64,000 nt of DNA from Hankyongella ginsenosidimutans (GCF_005144965.1 NZ_CP039704.1:806001-870000), one strand, 5' to 3'; positions 33,730 to 43,887 are shown, counted from the first letter of the stretch. Numbers and translations: made by a program. The notes: generated from the letters alone by a model not told the origin.

Positions 33730-34861
33730 ATGACGAAAACTGGTCCGCTTGCAGGCCTCAAAATACTCGAAATTGCGGGCATCGGCCCGGCGCCGTTTTG
33801 CGGAATGCTGTTGGCCGACCTTGGCGCCGATGTCGTCGTCATTGAACGCGTAAGCCCTAACTCCGAAAATATCGATCTTGGCAGCGGCGCCATTGTGAAC
33901 CGCGGGAAACCCTTGGATCTGAAGTCCCCGAAGGCGTCGCGCATGTCCTGGATCTCGTCCAAAGGGGCGATGTACTGATCGAAGGCATGCGGCCTGGGGT
34001 GATGGAGAGGCTCGGCCTTGGTCCCGAGGTTTGCCTAGCGCGTAACCCCGCCTTGTATTCGGTCGCATGACGGGTTGGGGCAGCAGGGACCTCTCGCCCA
34101 AGCGGCCGGCCATGACATCAACTATATCGCGCTGTCAGGAGCCCTTTGGTATGCTGGGCATCCCGGTGAACCGCCAATGGCGCCGCCAAGCCTGGTAGGC
34201 GATATTGGGGGTGGAGCGCTCTATTTGGCCATCGGCGTCCTCGCAGCGGCAATGCACGCGCGGGATACCGGGAATGGGCAAGTGGTTGACGCCGCGATCG
34301 TCGATGGGAGCGCTCACATGATGAACTTGCTCCTGAGCCTGAAGGCCGCCGGCCAGGTTGCCAGCATACGCGGCTGCAGCATCCTTGACGGCCCTCACTG
34401 GTACTCGACCTATCGGTGCGCCGACGGGAATTTCATCTCAGTCGGATCACTCGAGCCCAAGTTCTATGCGCTGCTTTGCAAAAGCTGGGGTTGGCCGGCG
34501 ATAGCAGTTTTGACGACGGCTATGATCGTGATGCCTGGCCCGAGCTCAAGCAGCGTTTTAGCGAGATATTCGCCATGCGGACACGGGAAGAATGGCGCAC
34601 ACTGCTGGAAGGCAGCGATGCCTGCTTTGCCCCCGTGCTTGATCCGGACGAAGCGGCGCGCCATCCTCATATGGCAGCGCGAGGCGTCTATCGGGAGATC
34701 GACAATATCCTCCAGGCAATGCCGGCGCCACGTTTTCGGGCTCGTCACTACCGATCCCCGGACCGATCCCGCTGCATCATGAAGATCCGAGTACAATTCG
34801 GCGGGGCTGGAGCAAACCGGACCGCTGCGGGATTACCGCCAGAACCGACTGTTGCGAGTAG
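33730..34861 (+). CDS. CaiB/BaiF-type CoA transferase or alpha-methylacyl-CoA racemase, frameshifted
   Basis: About 378 residues. The N-terminus ([37 protein letters not shown]) is that of alpha-methylacyl-CoA racemases, followed by [20 protein letters not shown] and [20 protein letters not shown] with the catalytic His-Asp region. The end ([20 protein letters not shown]) is also typical. Frames change near 33940, 34060, 34490 and 34735; the exact C-terminus is uncertain (34861 or 34913). In a racemase role it would epimerise 2-methylacyl-CoA so that beta-oxidation can proceed. CoA transfer is the alternative. Confidence 0.85.
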
Positions 34862-35346
34862 TCGGTTGGCATGGTGGGCGGCCAGCGGCCCGACACGAAC
34901 GGTGATTTCATAACTATGAACCAATGCGACGCTCCGCTTCGCTGCGCTGCATTCAAATCAAAGGAGACAACGACACACAGGCACGTCAAACTATCCGATG
35001 ATTCCTGTACGCCACGCCGGAACGGCGATTGCGGACGTGTCCACGGGACGTTGTTCGCATCGTGATTCGCTCGGCGCTTGAAATCAATGCTCGCCCCGGA
35101 TGTGACGACGCCGATGGGATTTCCACTGCGGCGTCCACGGCCAATGTCCTGGCGTGAGGGCTTCGGTCATCGACCGATTCGACCGTCCGAATGCGGTCTT
35201 TGGCGCGCCTGAGAATCCGCATCAGAGTTGAGTGCGCGTTGTTCGGGAATCTCATTTAAATATTTGTAAAACGTAATAATATAGATAATAACTCCAACCT
35301 GTATCCAGTGTGGAGTAATGGTCGCAGGGCGTGAACTTACGCCCTT
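34862..35346. other. Region between the catabolic cargo and ICE control genes
   Basis: No convincing gene is seen. The last 100 bp are strikingly AT-rich for this sequence. They contain the inverted repeat ACTCCA (35291-35296) and TGGAGT (35311-35316), spaced by 14 bp. This is a good candidate operator for the XRE gene that starts at 35347. The earlier part may be a remnant from the joining of cargo to the element. Confidence 0.5.
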
Positions 35347-35673
35347 ATGGATGCGTCGAAGTCCTTCAGTTTGAATCTCAGGAAATTGCGGCTTGCGATG
35401 CGCATCACGCAAGAAGCGCTCGCCCATGATGCGGGCACGAGCAGCTCTTATCTGAGTGCGATCGAAAATGGCCGGTCGAGCCCGACGCTGAAAGCAATGG
35501 AGCGGCTCGCGAAGGCACTCGGCGTTAATGCCGTCTATCTCTTGTCCGGCCGGATATCGATCTCGATCGTTTCGGACGACGAACTGGAAATCGGCGCGAT
35601 ACTGGCGCGCCCGGCGGTGACGCTCCGGCGCCATCCGCACAAGCCGACGGGGCGGCCGAGCAAGACCAAGTAG
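35347..35673 (+). CDS. XRE-family helix-turn-helix regulator
   Basis: 108 residues. A Cro/C1-type domain spans about residues 8-65 (LNLRKLRLAMRITQEALAHD, SSSYLSAIENGRSSPTLKAM, ERLAKALGVNAVYLL). A short tail ends in basic residues. Upstream is an inverted repeat that could be its own operator. Next genes are luxR and luxI, so it may regulate the quorum-sensing or excision genes of the element, as XRE proteins do in many ICEs. Function is inferred from family only. Confidence 0.85.
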   Translation: MDASKSFSLNLRKLRLAMRITQEALAHDAGTSSSYLSAIENGRSSPTLKAMERLAKALGVNAVYLLSGRISISIVSDDELEIGAILARPAVTLRRHPHKPTGRPSKTK

Positions 35674-35757
35674 ATCATCGGGGCTGCACGCGCGTGGGCT
35701 GGAACCACGCGCCCGATAGACGCGCCCGCAACGCGCGCGTCGAAAGGAGTGCCCTCG

Positions 35758-36504
35758 GTGCCGTTTCGCGACCTCGATGCCTATATTAAGCAGGCCAGGC
35801 GCGCGAACAGTGATCGCGAGCTGTTCAGTTGCAGCGAGGCCGCCGCACGCCAGCTCGGCCTCCCATGGCTCGCGATCGTCCAGAGCATGGCCTTCTTTCA
35901 GCCCGGTGGGCGATATTTCCGCATGGACAATTTCCAGAGCTGGGGCGACGTTTTCGTCGCCGAAGGCTATTACCGCGACGATCCCGCCTTGCTCGCGGCG
36001 CGCTCGACAAGCCGGGCGTTCTGCTGGCACGAAATGGAGCGACTGCTGGGCGGCTTCACGCGGCGACAGGCGCGCATCGTGCGCGAAGCCGCGCGTCATG
36101 GCCTGCGCAACGGCCTCACCGTTCCGATTGGCGTCGCCGGCGAGCCGCCCGGATGCTGTACGTTCGCAACGCGCGACGGGCAATTGCCGCCATCGCATAT
36201 CTGCCGGATCGCGACGCTGATGGCGAGCGAGGCGTTTACCGAGGCGCGGCGCTTGCACGGCTTTCCGGCGCGCCCGCTGAAATTACCCCATCTCAGCCCA
36301 AAGCGGCTCGAATGCTTTCGCTTGGCGGCGATGGGCAAGAGCGACGTCGAGATCGGGATCATGATGAACATCGCCCCGACGACAGTGCGCACCTACATGC
36401 GTGACCTGCGCGAACATTTCGGAATCTATTCCCGCGCGCAGCTCCCGGCGATCGCGCTCGCCTGCGGAATCGTCTGCATCGAGGAGATCGTCCCGCGGTT
36501 CTGA
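35758..36504 (+). CDS. luxR: LuxR-family quorum-sensing regulator
   Basis: About 248 residues, uninterrupted. The N-terminal two-thirds fit the autoinducer-binding domain (NFQSWGDVFVAEGYYRDDPA, RAFCWHEMERLLGG, GLRNGLTVPIGVAGEPPG). The C-terminus is a GerE/LuxR helix-turn-helix (LSPKRLECFRLAAMGKSDVE, TTVRTYMRDLREHFGI). The GTG at 35758 is preferred, as AAAGGAG lies 8 bp upstream; a GTG at 35749 is too close to it. It is followed by luxI on the same strand, suggesting an acyl-homoserine-lactone circuit carried by the ICE. Confidence 0.9.
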   Translation: MPFRDLDAYIKQARRANSDRELFSCSEAAARQLGLPWLAIVQSMAFFQPGGRYFRMDNFQSWGDVFVAEGYYRDDPALLAARSTSRAFCWHEMERLLGGFTRRQARIVREAARHGLRNGLTVPIGVAGEPPGCCTFATRDGQLPPSHICRIATLMASEAFTEARRLHGFPARPLKLPHLSPKRLECFRLAAMGKSDVEIGIMMNIAPTTVRTYMRDLREHFGIYSRAQLPAIALACGIVCIEEIVPRF

Positions 36505-36570
36505 GCGGGATCGCCGCATCCTCAATATTGACGACTGTTTGAGCCCTTCATCTCTGCTCCCTTCGCGACT

Positions 36571-36583
36571 GTTCAATTTGAAC
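36571..36583. promoter_or_regulatory. Inverted repeat before luxI
   Basis: GTTCAATTTGAAC is a perfect 6-bp inverted repeat around one central base. It lies directly before the GGGAG ribosome site of luxI. Position and symmetry suggest a LuxR-type or other regulator site, although it is shorter than a typical 18-20 bp lux box and lies downstream of where a -10 would be expected. Confidence 0.45.
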
Positions 36584-36596
36584 GGGAGCTACTGCC

Positions 36597-37206
36597 ATGA
36601 TCCATATTGTCAAAGGGTGCTCGCTTACCGATGCGCGCGCCGCCTCGATGTTCGAGGACCGCAAGACCCTGTTCGTCGATCTGCTGGGCTGGGATGTTCC
36701 GGTCGTCGGCGGCCGCTATGAAATCGACAGCTATGACGGCGACAAGGCGGTCTATCTGATCGCCACCGACGATGGCTGCATTCACCAGGGGTCGATGCGG
36801 CTGCTATCGACAGAGGGCGCACATCTTCTCGCCGATCGTTTCGCGTCGCTCTGCGAGTGCGATGCGCCCCGGGGAGCAGGTTCGCGAGATTACGCGACTT
36901 TGCCTGCCGCAACGATTGGGCCCCGGACGCCTGCGTGTCCGCAACCGGCTCATCTCGGCGATGGTCGATCATGCGCTCGGCAGCGGAATCACCATGCTAA
37001 CCGGCGTCGTGACCGCTGCTTTTCGCGAGGAGGTTTTGGCGATGGGCTGGCGCGCAGCGCCGCTCGGCCCCGCGCGCCGCATCGATGGCGCGTTCCTTGG
37101 AGCGTTCCGCATCGAGATCTGCGCCGGTACGCCTGCGCTGCTGGCGTCGAACGGCATCTATGTACCGGGTGCGATCACTCCCGATGCGGCGGCAAGAGCC
37201 GCGTGA
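36597..37206 (+). CDS. luxI: Acyl-homoserine-lactone synthase (LuxI family), frameshifted
   Basis: Makes an acyl-homoserine lactone from S-adenosylmethionine and acyl-ACP. About 203 residues. The conserved charged residues are present: Arg in MFEDRKTLFVDLLGWDVP, Asp pair in YEIDSYDGDKAVYLIATDD, Arg in GSMRLLSTEG, and Glu/Arg in EQVREITRLCLP. One base is missing near 36865 within CDAPRGEQVRE. Upstream is luxR and the GTTCAA/TTGAAC repeat. The acyl chain cannot be deduced. The downstream dioxygenase gene is 11 bp away. Confidence 0.9.
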
Positions 37207-37217
37207 AGGGAATGGCG

Positions 37218-38091
37218 ATGCACGACCCGCCCGCCTCGCCGCGATGCTGCTCGCCGACGGTTATGTCATTGTCGATAACGCCGTGCCGACCGAGCTAATC
37301 ACCGCGCTCGAAGCCGAACTCGCACCGCGCTTCGTCGCCACGCCCTTTGCGAAGGCGGATTCTACGGAGCCCGCACCAAGCGCTTTGGCGCGTTGTTGCG
37401 GCGTTCACGGCATATCGCCGGCCTTGTGCTGCACCCGATCATCCGCGGTATCGCCGAAACGGTGCTCGGGGAATGGTGCGATCGTATCGTTCTCAACCTC
37501 ACCCAGGCGATCGAAATCCATCCCGGCGCGCTCGCGCAGGTGCCGCACCGCGACCAGGATCTCTGGGGCGGCGTCAAGACCGGGATGCACTATCAGATCA
37601 ACGTCATCTGGCCGATCGATCCGTTCACGCTGGAGAGTGGCGCGACGCTGGTCTGGCCGGGCAGCCATCACGATGCGGCATCGCAACCGGGCGATGCACG
37701 TCCGGTCGCCGCCGAAATGCCACCCGGCTCCGCGCTGCTGTTCCTCGGATCGATCCTGCATGGTGCCGGCGCTAACCAGTCCGATCATGTGCGCCGCGCG
37801 GTCATCACCTCCTATTGCCTCGGATGGCTGCGGACGTTCGAGAATCAGTATCTCGTCTATCCGCCCGCCATCGCTCGAGCGTTCGATCCCGATCTGGCCG
37901 CGCTCATCGGCTATGCCCAGCATCGCCCCAATCTCGGCAATGTCGAAGGCCAGTGCCCGTCCGTGCTGCTTCACCGGGACGATATCGACGGCCTCCCTGC
38001 GATCGACGCGCTGCTCCCCGGCCAGGCCGACATGCTGGATGCCTATGTCGCCGAACAGGAAGCCGCGCGTGCGGGCCTGATCGGCGGGTAA
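37218..38091 (+). CDS. PhyH-family Fe(II)/2-oxoglutarate dioxygenase, downstream of luxI
   Basis: About 290 residues of the phytanoyl-CoA dioxygenase superfamily. The iron ligands are His-x-Asp in AQVPHRDQDLWGG and a distal His in LGSILHGAGANQSDHVRRAV, followed by the Arg that would bind 2-oxoglutarate. The ATG at 37218 has AAGGGA 7 bp upstream. Breaks occur near 37235 and 37365. luxI-phyH pairs recur in sphingomonads to my knowledge; the function in signalling is not settled. It may hydroxylate the acyl chain of the lactone or of an acyl precursor (inference). Confidence 0.85.
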
Positions 38092-38121
38092 CGCGGGTTC
38101 GTCGGACCGGGCGCTGCACTC

Positions 38122-38432
38122 ATGACACACGATCCAAACCCCGAAGCAGGCGGCGGCGCGCGAACACGGATCGAGGCGGATTCATCCGCTGTGGACGGTG
38201 GAGCCACGGCGTCGTCGGCCGCGGAGCGCGCTCGGCGGGCACGCGAGCATTGCCCGTTTCTGACAACCAAGCAGGCCGCGTTCCATCTCGGTCTCGCGGG
38301 GACACGCTCAAGAAGATGCGCCGGGAGCGGCGCGGCCCGCCGTGCCGAAAGCATGGCACCGTCTGGCGCTACCATATCGACGATATCGAGGCCTGGTCGC
38401 GCGCGAACATGCGGGAGGGAGGCAATGGCTAG
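38122..38432 (+). CDS. Small helix-turn-helix (excisionase/AlpA-like) protein, frameshifted
   Basis: About 104 residues. A charged N-terminal arm precedes a MerR-like HTH_17 domain at the end (FLTTKQAAFHLGLAGDTLKK, MRRERRGPPCRKHGTVWRYH, IDDIEAWSRANM). This is the layout of AlpA/excisionase-type DNA-binding proteins. One frame change occurs near 38302. It overlaps the traF start by 8 bp. It probably regulates the transfer genes or excision; which one is not shown by sequence. Confidence 0.78.
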
Positions 38433-38945
38433 GCTGCTACCCTCCCGTCTGCCGGCTAAACCCACCGCGCTGATCGGTCTCGGCGCGGCCGCGCTGGCGA
38501 CCACGATCGCGCTGCCGCCAACGCCGTGGCTGGTCTGGAACGCATCGGCCAGCGCGCCGATCGGTCTCTATGCCGTCAGCGGACGGCAGGACATCGCATC
38601 GGGCGACATGGTGCTGGTCCGGTGCCCGACCGCTGGCGCCGGCTCGCCGCCGAGCGGCGCTACATTCCGATCAATATCCCGCTGGTCAAGCGCGTCGCGG
38701 CCGCGCCCGGCGATCGCGTCTGTGCGCGCGGGCGGGAGATCTATGTCAACGGCCACCCGGTGGCCGAACGCCGCGAAGCCGATGGCCGCGACCGTCCGAT
38801 GCCGTGGTGGAATGGCTGCGTGATGTTGCGTTCGGGCGCATTGTTCCTGCTGATGGACAGCCCGGATTCGTTCGATGGGCGTTATTTCGGACCGACATCG
38901 CGCGGCGACGTCATCGGCGAGGTGCGACTGCTGTGGCTGGGCTGA
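38425..38945 (+). CDS. traF: TraF-type S26 signal peptidase
   Basis: About 174 residues. In RP4, TraF processes the TrbC pilin into its cyclic form. An N-terminal membrane helix (PTALIGLGAAALATTIALPP) precedes the Ser motif NASASAPIGLYAVSG. The Lys motif is in IPLVKRVAAAPGDRVCARGR, and the DSFDGRYFGPTSRGDVIGEV end is typical. One base is inserted or lost near 38630 (GDMVLVRVPD rejoins). It overlaps the next gene by 13 bp. TrbC, its expected substrate, is encoded at 57763-58116. Confidence 0.9.
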
Positions 38946-39571
38946 GGGTCGCCATCACCGCCCTGGCGCTGCTGGCGGCGGCACCGGCTGACGCGCAGTC
39001 GGTCGTTCACTGGCGGCCCTATATCGAGGCAGCCTCGGCGCGTTTCGGCGTGCCGGTAGAATGGATCGAGCGCGTCATGCGCGCCGAGAGCGGCGGGCGC
39101 ACGGTGCTGGACGGGCCCGATTACCAGCCACGCCGGCGCGATGGGACTGATGCAGCTCATGCCCGGCACCTGGTCCGAAATGCGCGCGCGGCTCGGGCTC
39201 GGACGTGATCCCCATAGCCCGCGCGACAACATATTGGCGGGGACGCTCTATCTTCGTCTGATGTATGACCGCTTCGGTTATCCCGGACTGTTCGCAGCCT
39301 ATAACGCGGGACCGGCACGCTATGCCGAGCACGTGCGGACCGGCCGCGCGCTGCCCGGTGAGACCCGCGCCTATCTCGCGAGCGTCGCCGGAGTGCCCGT
39401 CAATTCCCGGTCGGCTGTCACGGCCGCCAGTGCAACGCCGCGTACCGTCAATGCCATCTTCTTCGCGATCGGCGACCGGCCCCTGCCGGCCGGAGCGAAG
39501 CCGGTGCGGCCACGCTGTTCGTCGCGCTGCGATCGACGTCGCCCGAGAAGAACGCGCCAGACCGCCCATAG
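38933..39571 (+). CDS. Lytic transglycosylase (VirB1/TrbN-like), frameshifted
   Basis: About 213 residues. From the GTG at 38933 a signal peptide (VAITALALLAAAPADAQS) leads into an SLT domain. The catalytic Glu is in WIERVMRAESGGR, followed by AMGLMQLMPGTWSEMRARLG and GLFAAYNAGPARYAEHVRTG. A shift near 39130 breaks the domain between these motifs. A second near 39505 leads to the preferred end TLFVALRSTSPEKNAPDRP. It opens the peptidoglycan for the transfer apparatus. Coupled to traF. Confidence 0.88.
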
Positions 39572-39625
39572 TGCGAGCCGATCGGGGCTTCATGCCGAAT
39601 CGTGTTTCTGCTATGTTCCGAGCCT

Positions 39626-40080
39626 ATGGAGTTGGTCGTGATGTTGCTCGGTCTGATCCTGTCCGCCACCGGCATCGTCCTCTTCGCCTGGGCGATGTTC
39701 CGGCTCGCCGTCTTCGCACTCCCGGTCGGGCTCGGTGCGGCCGCATTTCTGTGGGCGGGGGTGGCGAACTGGGGCCGTTGCTCGGTCTGCTTCTCGGCCT
39801 CGTCGTCGGCGTCGCGGTCTTGCTGATCGGACGCATGCTCATCGCGTCGCGGTTGCCCGTTCCGCTTCGCGGAGCGATCGCGCTTCTCTTCGCCGTGCCC
39901 GCCGGGATCGCCGGCGGCAGTGTCGTCTCCAGCCTGATGCAGCTCGGCGGTGCGGGGCCGACCGCGACCGGCATCGCCGCGGCGGTCGGCGCGATCATCA
40001 TCGCCGGTGCCGCCATGATGAGCCTGTTGCCCGCGATGACCGCTTGCACCGGTTCGAACGGATCCCCGCTGCACGGTTGA
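39626..40080 (+). CDS. Small multi-span membrane protein, unknown function
   Basis: About 151 residues, mostly hydrophobic. Probable helices: LLGLILSATGIVLFAWAMF, LAVFALPVGLGAAAFLW, LLGLLLGLVVGVAVLLIG, AIALLFAVPAGIAGGSVV and AAAVGAIIIAGAAMMSL. A frame change near 39775 (WAGVANWGPLLGLLL rejoins). No family is recognised. Its place after the transglycosylase suggests an ICE envelope protein or an entry-exclusion or immunity role, but nothing in the sequence proves it. Confidence 0.6.
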
Positions 40081-40589
40081 TCTGTTGGGGCCAGTGGGCC
40101 GAGTGCTCGCTCCTCGTGTCACCGCGCGCATGGCGACCACGACGAGAGTGCTTCAAGACGGCAGGGTCTGACCTGACGCATCCGGGTTTTCAGGCCTCGC
40201 GCCTGCGGCGCGACCGCCGCTCTATTCCGCTAGGCTCACATCCGTTCGCCAAGCTCCACCGGGCCACGCTTCGCGCGTCCCGGCCAAAGGTGACGATCGG
40301 ACTGGCGGGATGCCGGAGCCTTGCTCCGGCCTGTCGTCGCCGCGCCTGACCGGCGCGGCGGCATTTTCGTTGGGCCTTCCCTCGTCGCGCGGGTGGGCGG
40401 CGCTCCCTTCTGGGCCCGGCCCGGCGTCCCGCAAGCCGGCCTTCGACTGCGCTCGGGTCCGGCTCCTCCATTGCATTTCGGCCCTGCGGGTGCGGACCGC
40501 CTCCTGGCCGCGCCCGGCAGGTCGTAATTCGCCGCCCACCCCGCTCCGGGGAGGCCCTGGGGTTTTGGGGCGGCATTGGAGGATAGCCA
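40081..40589. other. Hairpin-rich intergenic region upstream of ardC
   Basis: No gene is supported. Three strong hairpins are visible. Arms CGCGCC/GGCGCG at 40198-40212 have a 3-base loop, and GCCGGAGC/GCTCCGGC at 40312-40330 likewise. Arms CGCCGCGCC/GGCGCGGCG at 40338-40360 have a 5-base loop, followed by GCATTTTC. The last is a fair terminator for the membrane-protein transcript. The ardC ribosome site GGAGG is at the right edge. Confidence 0.6.
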
Positions 40590-41557
40590 TGCACCAGACC
40601 GGCAGCCAACGCGCGCGCGCAGAGGGCAGCAAACGCCAGCCCCGGCGGAGCGCGCCAATCTTTACGACGAGGTGACGGGCCGCATTGTTTCCGAACTTGA
40701 GGCGGGCCGCTTCCCTTGGGTCCAGCCTTGGGGCCGCCCCAATGGTCAAGGCTTCTCCGCCGCCCCCGGCCTCCCGCGCAACGGGCTCACCAGCCGCAAT
40801 TACAGCGGCGTCAATGTCCTGATCCTGTGGGGAGCAGTGATCGAGAACGGCTATCCGTCGCAATCGTGGCTGACCTTCCGCCAAGCCTTGGAGGCGGGCG
40901 GCAATGTCAGGAAAGGCGAGCGCGGGACAAGGGTTGTCTATGCCGACCGCTTCACCCCGAAGCCGAGAAGGAACGCGCGCGCCAGACCGGCGGCGAAGCC
41001 CGCGCGGTGCCGTTCCTCAAACGCTTCACCGTGTTCAACGTCGCACAGTGCGAAGGCTTGCGCCCCGGCCTTGCCACCGACCCCGCACCGCTTCCCGAAC
41101 GCCAAGTCGTGCCGATCGCCGAAGCGGTCATTGCGGCATCGGGCGTCGATTTCCGCATCGGTGGGGACAAGGCCTACTATGTCCCGAGCGCCGACTATGT
41201 GCAGGTGCCCCGCAACCGGCCTTCCACGAACAGATCAATTTCTACCGGACGGCGCTGCACGAACTCTGTCATGCCAGCGGCCACCCGTCGCGCCTCAATC
41301 GCAATCTGCGCAATGCGTTCGGCAGCAAGGACTATGCGCGCGAAGAATTGATCGCCGAGATGGGATCGGCCTTCCTTTGCGCCGCGCTCGGCATCGTGCC
41401 GACCGTTCGTCACGCCGATTATCTGGCATCATGGCTCGACGTGCTGCGCGAGGACAATCGCGCGATCTTTCGCGCGGCCAGTCAGGCGAGCAAGGCCGCC
41501 GATTGGCTGCTTGCCCGCTACGCCGAGACGCAGGACGAAGGGAGGGAAGCGGCATGA
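40590..41557 (+). CDS. ArdC-like antirestriction / ssDNA-binding protein with zincin domain, frameshifted
   Basis: About 323 residues. The N-terminal ssDNA-binding domain shows the ArdC pattern (RIVSELEAGRFPWVQPWG, then NYSGVNVLILWGAVIENGYP). The C-terminal metallopeptidase-like domain has the zinc motif ALHELCHASGH and downstream Glu in REELIAEMGSAFLCAALG. Frames change near 40650, 40965 and 41220. ArdC proteins bind incoming single-stranded plasmid DNA and protect against host restriction in the recipient. The following DUF2958 gene starts within its stop (ATGA). Confidence 0.86.
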
Positions 41558-41987
41558 TTACGCTCCCCATGCGATCCTTTCGGCGCTGCGCGCGAATGCG
41601 CGCGCCAGCCGCCTCCACGAGCAGCGCGACGAACGGTTCGACCCGTTCCCGGTGGTCAAATTCTTCAATCCGGTCGGCGCGGCGACGTGGATCGCCACCG
41701 AGCTTTACGACGATGGAGACACGCTGTTCGGCCTCGCCGACTTGGGGTTCGGATGCCCGGAAATGGGCGTGTTCTCGCTTACCGAGATTGCGGGCGTCCG
41801 CTTGCCCTTCGGCCTGTTCATCGAGCGCGACGAGCATTTCGAGCCGCTGGCCCCGCTTTCGCTATGGTCCGATACCGCGCGGCGCATGGGTGCAATCGTT
41901 CTGGCCGAAGCCGAACTTCGCCGCATCACCGATAGCCGGAACGGCAACGAGCTTCCGCCGCCTCTTGATGATCGAGGGGCCGGATGA
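41554..41987 (+). CDS. DUF2958-family protein
   Basis: About 144 residues. The core FDPFPVVKFFNPVGAATWIA, then ELYDDGDTLFGLADLGFGCP and EMGVFSLTEI is characteristic of DUF2958, often found with ArdC-like genes on plasmids and ICEs. A shift near 41565 separates the first three codons from the rest. The ATG overlaps the ardC stop, so the two are coupled. The biochemical role is not known. Confidence 0.8.
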
Positions 41988-42014
41988 CGCGCGGCGCGTT
42001 TCGCCGCATTGAGT

Positions 42015-42052
42015 GCCGGTCCCGCCCATCCAGCAAGACAAACGGGACCGGC
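42015..42052. terminator. Hairpin between DUF2958 and ParB-like genes
   Basis: Perfect 10-bp arms GCCGGTCCCG and CGGGACCGGC with an 18-base loop. There is no T-run after it. It lies just before the AAGGAG ribosome site of the ParB-like gene, so it may attenuate or protect mRNA rather than terminate. Confidence 0.5.
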
Positions 42053-42072
42053 GCTCCAGAAGGAGCAGACCA

Positions 42073-43881
42073 ATGAAACTCGACTTTATCGACCATAGCA
42101 AGCTGGTTCCGTCCAAGGTGAACATGCGGCACGGACCCAAGCCCCGGACGTGGGCGACATTCTGCCCTCGATCCGCAAGCGCGGTGTCATCGTGCCGCTG
42201 ATCGTGCGCCCGCAGGCGGGCAACGATAATGGCGTCCACGAAATCGTCGCCGGGCGGCGGCGCTGGACGGCGAACGCCATCGCGCTTGTCGAGGGCATCG
42301 ACCACGGCCCGCTTCCCGTCGCCATCCTCGACGCCGGGGACGACGCCGACGCCATCGAGGCATCGCTTCTCGAGAACACCCGGCTCGATCCCGACGAGGT
42401 GACGCGATGGGAAACCTTCGCACGGCTGGTCAAGGAGGGCCGCGACATTGCGGATATCTCCGCGACGTTCGGCATTCCCGAGCTTGGCGTGAAGCGTATC
42501 CTAGCGCTCGGCAACCTGCTTCCGCGCATCCGCGATCTTTACCGCAAGGAGAAGATCAACGCGGCGACCGTCCGGCATCTGACGCTGGCGAGCAAGCAGC
42601 AGCAGAAGGCATGGCTGGCGCTCTACGACGATGACGACGCCTATTGCCCGACCGGCCAGCAATTGAAGGCATGGCTGTTCGGCGGGCAGTCGATCAAGGT
42701 CGAACATGCCCTGTTCGACGTCGATGCGAGCGGCCTTGCGATCGTCGCCGATCTGTTCGGCGAAGACCGCTATTTTGCAGATGCCGACGCGTTCTGGACC
42801 GCGCAGAACGCCGTAATCGACGCGCGCAAGGAGGACTATCTGGATGCCGGATGGTTCGACGTGGTGATCGTCCCGCCCGGCGAATATTTCTACCGCTATG
42901 AGTTCGCCAAGGCACCCAAGCGCAAGGGCGGGCGCGTGTATATAGATGTGCGCGAAAGCGGCGAGGTCGAGGTCCACGAAGGCTATGTGACGAGCAAGGA
43001 GGCCAAGCGGCTCGAACGCGGCGAGGCAATCGAAACCGGCCCCAAAGTGCCGCGCCCCGAAGTGACGAGCACGATGCAGACCTATATCAACCTGCACCGT
43101 CATGCCGCTGTCCGCGCCTCGCTGACCCGTCATCCCAAGGTCGCGCTGCGCTTGATGGTCGCCCATGTCATCGTCGGGTCGCCACTGTGGACGGTCAAGC
43201 CCGAGCCGCAGACCGCGCGCAACGACGATGTGCGCGAAAGCGTCGAAACTTGCCGCGCGGAAACCGACTTCGACGCGAAGCGCCGCGCCGTATTGGACCT
43301 TCTCGGCTTCTCGCCCGAGGAACCGACCGTCACAGGCGGCAACGGCGACGACTTCGGACTGGTCGGCGTGTTCCTGCGCTTGCTCGACGTGCCCGACCGC
43401 GCCGTAATGGACGTGATCGTCATCGTCATGGGCGAAACGCTCGCCAGCGGCAGCGCCGCCATCGAGGCGGTCGGCGGCGAGATCGGCGTCGATATGGCCC
43501 GCTACTGGCAGGCCGACGACGCCTTTTCGAGTGTGTCCGCGACAAGGAGGTGCTGACCCGCATCGTCGCCGAGGTGGCGGGCGAACCTGTCGCCGCCGCC
43601 AATGCGAAGGAACCGGGCAAGGTCTTGAAGCGCATCGTCCGCGACCATCTGGAGGGTGCGAACGGGCGGCCCAAGGTCGAGGGTTGGGTGCCGAAATGGA
43701 TGGCGTTCCCGCCCGCTACCTATACGGCGCGCGGCGGCGTCGGCACCGTCGCGGCTCATGCCAAGGTGCTCGCGGCGCGCCCGACCGCGAGCCGGAACCG
43801 ACCGGCCCCGGCGCGGTGATTGCGCTTCCGGCCCCTGCCAAGGCCGAGCCGCAGGAACAGCCCGAGCGCGAAGCCGCATGA
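42073..43881 (+). CDS. ParB-like nuclease-fold/DNA-binding protein, frameshifted
   Basis: About 600 residues. The N-terminal ParB domain is clear (LPSIRKRGVIVPLIVRP, VHEIVAGRRRWTANAIALVE), with the ENTRLDPDEVTRWETFARLV helix and a KorB-like helix-turn-helix (DIADISATFGIPELGVKRIL). The long C-terminal region is found in large ParB-like proteins of sphingomonad and rhizobial plasmids. Breaks occur near 42148, 43530 and 43790. No ParA gene is beside it, so a role in element regulation or DNA binding, instead of classical segregation, is as likely. Confidence 0.82.
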
Positions 43882-43887
43882 AACTGG

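Noticed and set aside
34986..35255. 89-codon minus-strand frame between CaiB and XRE genes
   Set aside because: No ribosome site, basic low-complexity product, no family resemblance.
42073..43881. ParB-like gene as part of a classical parAB segregation locus
   Set aside because: No ParA gene or centromere-like repeats are visible nearby.
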